The notes beneath the pieces were generated by a model. The model had not been told where the DNA came from and did not search any database. It was given only the letters and a program-made list of their open reading frames with translations. The position numbers were made by a program, and so were the translations under genes. This document shows positions 25,401 to 39,600 of a DNA stretch of 64,000 nucleotides, one piece after another (position 1 is the stretch's first letter; every line of letters begins with the position of its first letter). This stretch comes from Opisthocomus hoazin (lineage: Eukaryota; Chordata; Aves; Opisthocomiformes; Opisthocomidae). Where the stretch lies: positions 9,871,216 through 9,935,215 of the forward strand of contig NC_134433.1 of NCBI RefSeq assembly GCF_030867145.1, read 5' to 3'.

Positions 25401-27468
25401 CATAGCCTCTCCCCCCTTTCTTCCCTAGTTTCCAAGAGCTCTAAACCAGGATGCATATATTTATGGAGCTGGAGTCGGTCTTTCGACGGGAAGGGGAAGG
25501 GATGCCAGCGAACGCTATCTGCAGTTATCTTAGCTGAGCTCGAGTGGTCCACGACAGACCTGTCCTACCTGACGCTCAGCACCTGCCCAGGTAGGCAGCC
25601 CCCGCCTCGGGCGAGCAGCCCGGCTGTCCAGTCCCTGCAGCAGAGATGGCCGGGATTCCCACTGAGCTGCGTGCCTCCCCTCTCACCCGTCACAGCAGCC
25701 CTGGATTTCAGTCCCCATCCATGCGAGCGCGTCTGCCTCCTCTCTGCAAGCAGTAGGAGCCCTCAGCTCCCTACGCTGCAGCTCCAGCACCGTGCAGCCG
25801 CAGCCCAGCACCAGCTGTATGTCACTAAGTAACACATAAATGCAGTTATACTGTCTGCCATGGAACAGAGCTCACGGCGTTACTCCAGCTGCACAACGCC
25901 AACAGTCTTACTCGTGCAGCTCTTCAAAGCACAGAGCTGATGGCTCGGCCCCGTAGCTTTTCTAGAGCCCTTTCAATGCCTACTGCACCTGAAGTAAGGG
26001 GTAGAATTCCACACACGGGGCAGCTGCTTTTGAGGCTAACAAGGAATAAACCTGATGTGATTGCTGCTTTCAAAACCAAAATGTCTGAAAAAGTTAGAAG
26101 AAATGCCAAAACATGTATCACTAGCTTTTCTGTACTACAGCAAGATAGCCGATTTAGCTTCAAATTCATTTCTTTTTTTCAGAGCAAAGTAGATTAGTAT
26201 GTTGTGCTGGGAATAGAATTCTGCTGCAATACGACATCCTCCCAGGGATCCTACAGCACTGTCATGAGCTCTGGTTTATCAAGGAGCGGCCTCCCAGCTC
26301 CACACTTGTTTTCCAGCTCCTTCTTTTGGTCTTACAGCAAAAGACTACGTGTTCTGCGGGGACGAGAAGGGAAGCGTGTGGATGTACAACCTCTCCAACT
26401 ACACCACAGCCTGGAGCTCCCCAAAGGGAAGATGCTCCGACAAGAGGATCCCTCCCACACAGGTAGGTCCCATCTACCCTTTGGGGCAGGGCTGGGCCTC
26501 CCCTCCTCCCCGGTGCAGCTGACCCGAGTCTCCTGAGCAGATTTACACCAGAACGTGCCTGGTGTTACCTCTGCCTAACACACACAAGCCATTAAAAGCA
26601 ACCTCCAGAGCGTGACTGAGGCCATCTTTCAAACCTCACACAAACACAACTGTGACAGGAAAAGCAAGTCTGTTTGCTCCTGCAGTTCTGCAGCTTGGCA
26701 ACTTCTCCTGGCAGAAAAGCTTAAAAAAAAAAAAAAATCCAGAAAAGTAAATAACTAGTGGTTGGAGAGCCTGGCAATACAGGCACACAGACACCCTTTG
26801 CGCAATGGGGTGAGGGGAGGGAAGCCAGCACAGCTGTTCCCTGGCAGAACGGCACCCAGCAAAGGGCTCACTGCTCCTGTGTGCTCATGCCATCATTTTT
26901 TTTTGCTTGGTATTTCCCTGGCTGGCGGCGATAGGCCTCGGGGCAGTGCCTGCTCACTTGCACGATGGCGGCTCTCACTCCAGAGCGTGGTGAGCCATCA
27001 TTGCATCGCGGTATGATGTGACCTCATGTTCTGTAAGCTTTCTGCAAGCGTATTGCCCAAGCCAACCCTCGGTTCCAGCTGCTTTCCCTTGTTCCTTTCT
27101 GACCAAGTCCCTCCACGTTAAACCCTGGTCCCTCAGGAGAACTGTGATAAAGCTGCACCACCTCCCTCCGAAGGGGGAAGAACCTTTTCACTCAGCTTCC
27201 CCAGGCTGGCAGGGGAGTGGATTCCACAGAAACCAAATCATCAAAGCAGGCCATGCAGTAATTAATAACCTCCCCCCATCAGAGACGATACCACGGCTCC
27301 TTCCTGACCCAAACTCTGTTCTCGTAGATTCTCAACTGGCCAGAGCTTCAGGCGAATGGGGAGCAGCTGACTGAAGTCCTAATAAACAATGTGGTGTCAG
27401 ACCCTACCTTTACTTACCTTGTTGTTCTAACTAGTGTGAACATAACAGCAATTTGGAAGAAGTCATAG
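13410..27468 (+). CDS. LRWD1: LRWD1 (ORCA), leucine-rich and WD40 repeat origin protein
   Basis: ORC-associated protein that stabilises the origin recognition complex on chromatin and binds repressive histone methyl marks at heterochromatin. Fifteen coding exons keep frame: 13410-13489, 15634-15868, 16887-17006, 18470-18622, 19353-19493, 20137-20475, 21102-21228, 21472-21581, 22063-22270, 23816-23888, 23999-24139, 24758-24855, 25429-25590, 26338-26462, 27328-27468. They total 750 residues (human 647). Residues 1-150 carry leucine-rich repeats (LQKLDLSDNLLDKFP, LRVLNCNNNKLEDVTAL). Residues about 197-356 form an acidic then lysine/serine-rich linker, longer than in human. The WD40 propeller follows (FLQCHSKGNS, VATCGGESVCLIDCETG, YDKRIALWDIGIPD, YLLAGCEGGCFAW, YVFCGDEKGSVWMYNLSN) and ends ITAIWKKS. 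The ATG was chosen because it follows an in-frame stop and precedes conserved TRLRKIETL. The upstream part of the first coding exon, from 13343, is untranslated. Confidence 0.95.
22378..22399. repeat. (CA)11 microsatellite
   Basis: Uninterrupted CA dinucleotide tract in the LRWD1 intron after the exon that ends at 22270. Confidence 0.95.
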
Positions 27469-27695
27469 TTCCTTGTAACAGAGTTTCATTCCCATGCTTT
27501 GAAATAGTGCAATATTAGTGACTGTTACCCATGTAACCATGAAGTTTTCTAGACCAGCTATTACGTGCAAGAGGAAAAAGAAAAGACAAAAAAAAGGGTA
27601 CGAGTTTGTTAAACTCATCGAGTCATTGTAAACATCTGGTTTCTTTTACTGTAAGTTTTCACAATTTGTGCATTTGTTTTATAGAAATGACACTT

Positions 27696-27701
27696 AATAA
27701 A
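27696..27701 (+). promoter_or_regulatory. LRWD1 poly(A) signal
   Basis: AATAAA 228 bases after the LRWD1 stop. A second AATAAA is at 27802-27807. Confidence 0.6.
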
Positions 27702-27863
27702 ACAAAATACCAGATCGGTCGGCAGTGTCTAGAGTTTTTGAAAAGGAAAAGCAGATTGTTCCCTGCCACTCCGCACCCTCTCATTCTGGACGTACACTCA
27801 CAATAAACTCGCCAACAGCCCAAATATTTGCCTTAAGGCTCCATTTAGAAAAGTAGAAATCAT

Positions 27864-27869
27864 TTTAAT
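27864..27869 (-). promoter_or_regulatory. Candidate POLR2J poly(A) signal
   Basis: TTTAAT on the plus strand, giving the common variant ATTAAA on the minus strand, about 220 bases past the POLR2J stop. It lies within 60-170 bases of the LRWD1 signals on the other strand. Confidence 0.45.
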
Positions 27870-28088
27870 GACTTATCCACCAAATCAAACAGGACGTTTA
27901 TCCTCTTGGCAAAGTGCCTGTCAGGTATAAAACAAACCCCCTCAAATTACAGCTGCTGCTGTCAAAAATTAAACACTAGTCGGACAAGGGGGAAAATATT
28001 TGCCATGAATGGAGGTTTAAATACAGCCTTCAACTACGAGCCGCATCGCTCTGCCTCAGCAGTTCAGTCCGCTCTAAGTGGGGTGATT

Positions 28089-30579
<2,491 letters not shown>

Positions 30580-30641
30580 GCCACCGCCGCGGTCCCCGAG
30601 GCGTGGGGACGCCGGCCCGCGGGCAGGGGGCTCCGGGCCCC

Positions 30642-33600
30642 TCACGTCTGCTGCTGGAGCCGGGTGGGGGCCAGGGGGTCTGGGGGCTGCGCCAGGCGAT
30701 GGCAGCGCTCCAGGTCCCGCAGCGCCCCAAAGAGCTGGCTCAGCCCCTCGGGCAGGGGGGCACCTGCAGGGGGGTTGGGACACCAGTGAGACCCCGCACC
30801 CCAACGCAGCACCCCCCAGCCCAACCCATCCCCAGTGGGGTCCCCAAAATCCCCCCCCCCCAACCTACCGTCACCCTGGGGACCGTGCCGGGCGGCCGCC
30901 GGCTCCAGCAGCTCCCAGTACTTCTCCCTGCGGAGAATGGGAGGAGAGGGTCCGTGGCAGCGGGTGGGGGTTCAGGGGGTCCCCCCCGGGGCGGGGGCTC
31001 ACCTGAGGGTCCCCTGGAGACCCTGGAGATGGTGGAAGAGGCGCTGAGCCTCGGCAGCAGGGTCTGTGGGGTCCCTCCACTCCTGCACGGTGACGCCGGG
31101 TCGGGTCCGGTCGCAGCCCAGCCCTGCGGGAGGGCGAGGTGGTGATGGTGGGGGGTCCCCAGCTGCCCTCCCGGGGGTCCCGGCTCCCCTCCCCAGCACC
31201 TGTCCTCTCCTTCTGGTGGCAGCAGCTCCACTTGTCCCCGCGGAAGACGCCAGGGTGGTAGGCGCGCAGCAGGCGGGGGTTGTTGGCGCACGCCTTGCGC
31301 AGGGCCCACAGCCACTGGTTCAGCTCGTTGACGCACTGGGGGGGGTCGAGGGGGCTGTGACACCCCCCATAGTGCATGTGTCCCCCCCATGGTCCCCACC
31401 CCACCTTGCACTGGAGGTAGGCTGTCTCCTGCTGCCCGTCCGTGCCCAGGTAGACCACCTGCATGACGTGGTTGCTCCCGAAGCTCTTCTCCTCCACCTT
31501 CTCAGCAGCGAGGACGTCGGTCAGGGCGATGGCACCGCTACGCTGGGGGGCGAGGACACAACACCATGACACTGGTCAGTGCCACCCACCCTGCACCACC
31601 CCACTGCCCCTGGCACCCCCCACCTCAGCGCCGGGGCTCTTGCTGAAGCTGAGGGTCTCCCCGGTGAGGCAGAAGTGGAGCTTCTTGGCGGCGGCGGCCA
31701 GCAGTGGCCCCTTGCCCCGCGTCTTGAGGACGAAGAGCGGCCCCTCCTTCACCACCGCAGCAGGGGGGCCTGGCAGCCGCCCCTCGCCTTCCTCCTCCTC
31801 CTCTTCCTCTGTCCCCACCAGCCGGGCGATGAAGTCCTTCATCTGGGCGATGCCCTGCTGCAGGGTGGGCACCAGCGGGGCCAGCCAGGCCTCCTTAGCC
31901 CGCCCGGCCACCGGCTCCATGTTGCCTACGATCTGGACAGCCTGGAGACCACCAGGGACTGCAGAGTCACCAGACCCAGCCCTCCCCCATGGGAAGCAGC
32001 CAGGCACCCCAAAAACCCTGCCTTGGGGTGTCCCCCCTCCTCCCCACCCCACCTTGGCCAGGAGCAGCAGCGTGCGGCTGGTGCGCGCGTCGGCATGCAT
32101 CTCCCGCAGGTGGAAGAGCTTGGGGGTCATGATGGCCGGCGAGAAGAAGCGGAGGCAGAGGAAGCTGGTGACGGCCACGAACTTGGCGCGCTGCGGCCGG
32201 CCGAGGCGGGGGGAGACACGTGAGAGTCTGTCCCAGCGTGGGACCAGCGTTGGACATCCCTGGTGGGTCTGTCCCAACACGGGCTGGTCCCTGGTGGGTC
32301 TGTCCCAGCGTTGGACATCCCTGGTGGGTCTGTCCCAACATGGGCTGGTCCCTGGTGGGTCTGTCCCAGCGTTGGACATCCCTGGTGGGTCTGTCCCAAC
32401 ACGGGCTGGTCCCTGGCCTTCCATACATGGATGCTCCAGGGACGTGGGGGCTGGCTTCTGGCACAGGGCTCCTGTCTGGGTGCAGCACGGCCCCACGGTC
32501 CCCCTGTGCCCTGTCCCTGGGGGGCTGCCCCCATGCCCAAGAGGGGACCCCACCAACTAAAGCTGGGGTCTGCCCAGCACACCCCACTCCCCAGGGATGT
32601 CCCTGTTTGACCCCGGTCCATCCCTCGCTGCAGCTCGACCTGGTGCTGGGGGAAGCGCTCCCCGACGCGGCCGAAGAGCTGCCGGAAAGCGGCTCGGATG
32701 ACGGGGGGACACGCTGGGGCCGACTTGCTGATGGCGTCCAGCAGCTCGCCCAGGTAGGACTGGAGGTGCTGGCGGCCCTGCTCGATCACCTCGCCCTCCG
32801 TCTGCACCCGGTGCAGCCCGGAGCACCTGCGGGCACCGGCACTGTCAGCCCCACAGCCGGGGTCCCCCCTGCCCCGCCGCCCCGCACGCCCCTTACCCGA
32901 CATCTTTGATCTCCACCTTGCTGGGGTCCAGCTCCACATACTTCTTCTCCTCGAACACGCGGGTGATGGTGGGTCCCAGGACAGCGTGCAGGTACGGCAT
33001 CCCCGTCACCTGCCGAGTGACCGTGCAGTGGAAGGTGACGGGGGGCTCGGCCACAAGTTTGGCACCCGACACCCCCAGACTCCCCAATAAGGGCCACCCA
33101 GGGACCTTCTCCAACCTCCCAGCACCAGGGGAAGACACAGTCTCACCAGCCCTCCTAGTGCTCTCCCCGGGAACCGGCCCCAGGAGGGACAGCCCAGAGC
33201 CAGGGTGACCTGGGAAGCGCAGGTTTGGGGCAGTGTGGCACCTTGAGGAAGGACTCCATCGACTTCGAGGCCAGAGAGTTGCTCCGGAACAAAGTGCTGG
33301 GCTCGCCTGCAAAACAGGAGAGGGTCTCTGGCCTGGGGGACAGCCCCAGGTCACCCACTGGGCAGCTGCAATCACAGGGGGCGTTAACAGGGGCTCTGCC
33401 CTCCACCCCTGGCTGTTTCCATGGGATTCACTGGGATTTCCTGACCTTGAGCCGCCTGCTTCTCCACCAACATCAGCCAACCTCAGCCCATGAGTTCCTA
33501 GGGATGAACCCAACAGGTCCCCACCCAGAGCACCGCATGACGGCTGAACCTCAACTATCACCCCCAAAAAATCACCCCACAAGATCCTGGAGGTTTTGCA

Positions 33601-36600
33601 GCCCCAGGAGATGGTTGGAAGCCCCTGGCTCTGCTCCGTGCTCCAGCCTTACAGGGCTTGGCCAGCTCCAGCTCGAAGAGCAGATCCAGGAACTCCTTGA
33701 CCAGCCCTTGGCCCAGGAAGAGTTTGACCAAGCTGACGGCGACCTCCTGCCGGCACTCGGCTGTGGTGGTCTCATCCAGGAGGGTGACCAGGTGCACTTG
33801 GCCGTCCTGGTGGGGAGAGGCACCACGACGTGATGGCCGCCCCAGCAGAGAGCCGGGGGGAAGGTGGGTGCCCCAGCAGGGCTTCGTGTGGACCCCTCAC
33901 CTGGCGCCCCAACTTCACCTCCTGGCAGAGGAGCTGGACCAGGGGCTGGTAGCAGTGGGAGGGCAGCACCGTCTCATCCCGCAGCCTCACCTGCAGCTGC
34001 AGCGAGCCCAGGCTGCCTCGGCACCTGCGGGAGCACAGGGCGGGCGGATGGTGGGAGAGAGAGAGCGATGGAGAGAGGGATGGAGGGATGGATGGAGGGA
34101 TGGAGAAGTGCTTCACCAAGCAGGAGGTGGCCCAACAGCCTGTGAAAGCCTGGGCAGGCAGGTGGGGCTGCCCTGCACTTGCTCCCCATCCCAGACGAGG
34201 GCATTTCCCGGAGCTGCCCCTCCAAAGGGACGATGCCTCCCAGGAATAACCCCCTCCCCAACACCTCCGTGGGAGCTGGGACCACCCCGGCCCCCCCCAG
34301 CGCTCCCGTGCCGAGACTCACTCGTCCTCCCTCGGCTTGGACTTGTCTGGCCGCAGCCTGAACCAGCCGTCCTCCTGCCCGGCCGCCTCCAGCCCCTGGA
34401 TGCTGACCACCACCTGGGAGGGGAAGGCAGGAGGGGCTCAGGCGTGCGGCCAGGCAGGACCCCCGGCAGCAGGGATGGGGTTTGGGGGCTCACCTTGCCC
34501 AGGAAATCGTTCCTGCCGACGAGGTCCCAGTCCCACACCTCCACGCAGAGCTTCTCCTCGCTGGGCTCGGCCAGCTCGAACTCGAAGGTCTCGTTCCAGC
34601 GGGGGTAGCAGGATTTCTTGACCACCTGCAAAGGCAACGGCCTCACCCCTCACCTCGCCGAGCGGGTCCGACCCTCCCTGGGGACACCGAGGTGGGACTC
34701 ACGGTGCTCTCCTGCGCCTTCCCGTTGTAGCGCAGGCGGACGAAGGGGTCGGAGGCGCCGTTCCGGTCCTTCCTGGCCAAATCCCTGCCGAGAAGAGGGG
34801 CAATTTGCCAGTGACCTCCCAGAACACCTGCGGGCACCCACGGCACCCACTCCTCGGTTCGCCAGCGTCTCGAGATGCACGCCCGCAAGACCAGCAGAGG
34901 AGTGGGACCCTGCCCCAGGACCCCCCGTCAGCTGCTGGGTGGTGGGGAGGACGCTCTGCCCCCAAGGGAGGGCAACGGACCCTGACACAGCGGGGAAACC
35001 GAGTCACGGAGCGGCCAGGACTCACCGCAGGTGCACAAGCAGCCCCCTGGGACCCCCGGGCCCCCCTCACCTGGCCTCCAGCACAGCGCAGCGCAGCAGC
35101 CGCCGGCTGCCCCGGCTCCCCTGGACCTCCACCCGCAGGTGGATCTCCCCCTGCACCTCCTCGTCGGGGTCCACCTCGCTGAGGCTCACCCAGCCGCTGT
35201 AGCCTGGGGGAAAAGGGGGCACCTCATGGGGGGTGTCATCGGGGGCCCTCCCCTCGGGACTGGCTCATCAGAGATGGGTCCCTCCCGGCCACCCGTCCCC
35301 GTACCCTTGGGGTGCTCCGCCAGCATGTCCCGGGTGATGCAGACCTTCCCGATAACGTCGTCGCGGCTGGGAAACAAGAGCCGGGAGCAGGACACGGGGT
35401 GGGATCAGAGCCCGCTGCGCCGGCGGGCCCCAGGCAGGGCAGCCCTGCCCCGCGTCCCGGGGGGAACCAGGCGCCCGCGTGGCCTGGGCTGGGGCCACCA
35501 TGGGCGTTCGGTCCCACGGAACAGCTCTGCCACCGTCTGCTGCCAGCTAGAAAATAACCTCTGGAAGTAACTTCACCCATCTGTGTCCCAAAGCTCGAGC
35601 TGGCTCGGCCAGGTGTGGATTCTCCAGTGTCTACTACGGGGTTGAGCATGCAGGCAGCCATAGTGACCAACCCCCGAGCCCCCACCACCTGCCCGTACCT
35701 GAGCGCATCCTCATCCATGACGTAGATGGAGACGCTGTGAAAGGTGGGCTGGAGGTGCACCTCGTACTCCTCCCCCCAGAACGGGGACAGCGTCTTCCAC
35801 ACCGTGGCAGTCCTGTGGGGCAGACGGCACCGGTGACGGGGGGACAGGGCTGCCTCGTCGCGGCACTCCCCACCGCCCCGGCCCCAGGAGCCTCCCGGAT
35901 TTCGGTGACACATGGCTGGGGGCAGCACCCACAGCTGTGAACCCTCAGCTGGGGTAGGGATGGGTCCCTGTCCCGTCTTGTGGCTCTGGGCTGGCAAGAC
36001 CTGGGGGGGCCATGAGCTGTTAGACATCGCGGTCGGTGTCTGGAGGAGCCGCTCAGCCCAAAGTGGGGAGCAATAATAGTAATAATAATAATAATAACGC
36101 CTCCAGCAGCAAAGATGGAGGAATTTGCCAGGAGCCGGGTGTGGCGGCAGGTTTGGGGACCAGCCAGGGACACGGAGCCACTCACCTGATGATGGCCTCA
36201 TCGTCGATCTTCACGATGCAGTACGGGTCGCTGCTCCCCGTGCTGGAAGGACACGGCACAGCCCCGTCAGTGCCACCGGCCGACCCCAGCCCCTGCCCCA
36301 ACCCTGCGGGGCTCTCACAGTCACAAGCGATCAAAGCTTCAGGCCTGGCAAACCCCCCCACAGAGGGGGGACCACACAGGTGCCCCTCGTAGGGACACCC
36401 CAGGGGTACGGAGGCACCCCCAGCAGCCAATGGCTTCAGTGGGTAGATCTGGCCACGGCTGCAGGCACGCGGTGACCCTGGCTTCGCTCCCAGCCCGGGG
36501 AAACGTCTCAGACCGCGTCCGGCCACCGCATCCCGCTGGCAGCTGCGAGTGGCGTTCCTCTGCCAAGCAGGAAGGCGAAGAGCACGCACAACCCTCCCTT

Positions 36601-39600
36601 TCCCCGAAACGGCTCCAGGCACCGGGAGCAAGGCCACGGCAGCCTCCTCCAGCCCCGGAGCCCCGACACCTCCATAGGGACAGGAACACCCCTGGGGACA
36701 CCCCTGGGGACGCAGAGGGTGTGAAGGGTGGGCAGCGCATGCCACAGGCTGTTGGCAGCCCCTGCGATGCACTGACCCCGCTTCCTCCCCAGAGACAATG
36801 CCAGTCACCGCTCCCCCCAAAAGAAAATCCCCGTTTGACAGCTTCTTGCCCCAGTTCCTCCGAACCAAGGCGACGGGGCTGCAGGCAGGGGTGGGGGCTC
36901 CGGCAGGACCCAGGTGCTGGCCAAGAGGGTGGCAGGCTGCGGCTCCCGCCCTGCGGGCAGCTGGCACAGAGCAGCCCGCTCTGAGCATGGTTACTCATTA
37001 ACGCCGGTCCTGGCAGCGTTCGTTAGCCAGCCATGGGTGTCCCCACACAGGTCGGGGTTTGGGGACCCCGAGCACGGAGCAATTGCCCCACCCCAAAGCC
37101 AGGGAGGTCCAGAGCCAGCTGCCGGGGGGGATTACAAGGGTTTTGGGTGCTCTGTGCAATACCCAGCTGCCGGGGGTCTCTGTGGGCTGCGCACACCGGG
37201 CACCGCGCTGGCACCCCCATCCCCGGGCACCCCAGCAGCTCGGGCTGCGTGCGGTGCCATTAACCAGAGCCCGCTGCTGCCGCCGAGCGGGCAGGGAGCA
37301 ACGCCGGCAGAGAGGGAGCGTCCGCCGTGCCCAGCAACGCAGGGTGCCAGCGACAGCGAGACCTCGTCCCCAGGGCGGGGACGCGCCGAGCACGTGGGCT
37401 GCTCCGCGTCCCCGCCACGCAGGGTGCCGCCAAGCCACCCTGGCATCGCTCGCTCCGGGGGATGAGAAGACGGCGGGCGGCCAAAACCCGGACTCAGCAG
37501 GCGGCAGAGGTGCCCAAGCTGCTGGGGAGCCCACGGGCCGTATTGGGGGGGATAAATCCCCACGGCGACGGCAGGCGGGGAGCCCAGCACCGCACCGGAT
37601 GGCACCATCGGCGCAGCGTCGCCGTCGCCAGACGCTGACGCGTGCCCGGAGATGGCAGGGGAAGAGATTTACGAGGCCGGCGGGCTCCCCGCGGGCGCCG
37701 GGCATCCTGCCGACGCCTACGCAGAGCACGGCTCGCCTCGGCCGCCCGCCCGGCACGGGCAGCTGCGGGCAGGCCAGGCGGGGGCTTGGTGAGGGGAAGG
37801 AGCTGCGAAAGGGGAAGGCTGGGGTTTAAAAAGAGGAAATGAAGATTGAGGCTTGAAAGATTGATAGCGCAGTATAAACTGGGGGGGAAGGGGGGGGGAA
37901 CACACATGTGTGTTCCCTGCAGCCATCTGTCCCAGCAGGCAAACAAATAATAAAATACTAAAAAAAAACCAAACAAACAAACAAACAAAAAACCCTAAAA
38001 AATATACTTAAAAATACTTTAAAAATACTAAAAATTACTTTAAAATACTAAAAATTACTTTAAAATACTAAAAAATACTAAAAATTACTTTAAAATACTA
38101 AAAAAACCACTAAAAATACTAAAAAATAAAAAATACTAAAAAATAAAAAAATACTAAAAAATAAAAAAATACTAAAAAATAAAAAAATACTAAAAAATAA
38201 AAAAATACTAAAAAATAAAAAAATACTAAAAAATAAAAAAATACTAAAAAATAAAAAAATACTAAAAAATAAAAAAATACTAAAAAATAAAAAAATACTA
38301 AAAAATAAAAAATACACCAGAGCATTTTCCTTGCTTTTCTGCAACGAACAGTGAAGATGCAGTGGAGGGGTTTGCCATGCTCAGCTGGGAAGGGGCTCAG
38401 GCTCCCACCACGTCCCGGGGGGACAGAGGCAAAGCCCACCCAGGGCCGAGCCGGAGCTCTGCGGCTCTTCCCGCCTGCCCGGGTGCCGGCCCCGGCGCTG
38501 GGCAGCGACGTGGCGCAGGGCGAAGCGGGAGCGGGGTTCCTGCCTCTGCACGGGCAGTTTCACGGTTTGGCGGCCGCACGGTGCCAAGCCCCGCGCTGGG
38601 CGGGCGCCTGCGGGAAGGCAAACCCAGACAGCAGCTCTTGTGTCCCGGGAGGAGGTGGGAGACCCCCGGTTTACCCCGGGGACATCCCACTGCTGCTGCC
38701 AGGGGAGAGGAGGGGGCTGCTGGCAGCACGGCTCCCGGGAGCAGGGTAGCACCGGGGGGGGGGGGGGGGGGGGGTCACAGACCACGGCTACATCGGTCAA
38801 ACCCAGCTCCTGCGACTCCCTGCGCCGAATCCTGCAGGAGCTGGGGGTCCCCATCACCCGTGGGTGCTCGCAGGCAGGGTCTGACCCGCGAGCACCCCGC
38901 AGACGGATTCCCCCCGGAGGAACGGGCGGCGATCCCAAGGCTGTGCCAGGGCAGAGCGGAGGGACCGGACGTCGCCGGGGAGGGGGACGGCGGGCAGCCA
39001 AGGCCGAGGCCGGGCGGCGGTGGGCGAGCGTGCTGGACTCGACCCTTGGGGTTCCCTTCCCGCCGGCACCGATCCGGAAAGCTCTGCTCAAGGCACCATC
39101 GCAGAGCGGCTTTCTGCTACGCGCCCTCCCAAAAACCGGAGCCTGGCCGCGCTGGTTGGAGCTCCTGGCCGAGGGATTTAAAAATCAGACCCTGACTCAT
39201 GGGATTTAAAGGAAAAAAAAAAAAGTCATGTTTCTTTCCGTGTTTATCCTCTTTTTCCATGACGGCTGCAAGGATTTTTGCTGGCTTTCCGGCAGCCCTG
39301 ACCCTGCCCGGCTGCCGAGCGCTCCCCAACAGCCTCCCCCTGCCTCCGCGGCTGGGGGCCACCCCATCCCACCCCTCCACTGTCCCCACATCCCACCTGC
39401 AAAGGATCAGAGCGGCGAGGATGACGCCGGGACACGTGGGCAGCCCTTGGGGGGCTGCCAAGGAGGGAAAGCCCAACCCAAGGGGCTGCCAGCAGAGCCC
39501 CCCCCCCTCCTGGACCGCAGCCATGGTGGGAGCAGCCCTGCCCCACAGCAGAACAGGGGGAGCCCCACAAAGGGGGGCACTGCTGGTAGCACCCCACAGC

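Noticed and set aside
38090-38439. Repetitive FLFFSI or FYFLVF hydrophobic frames resembling membrane proteins
   Set aside because: Direct translation of an 18-bp AT-rich tandem repeat in an intron.
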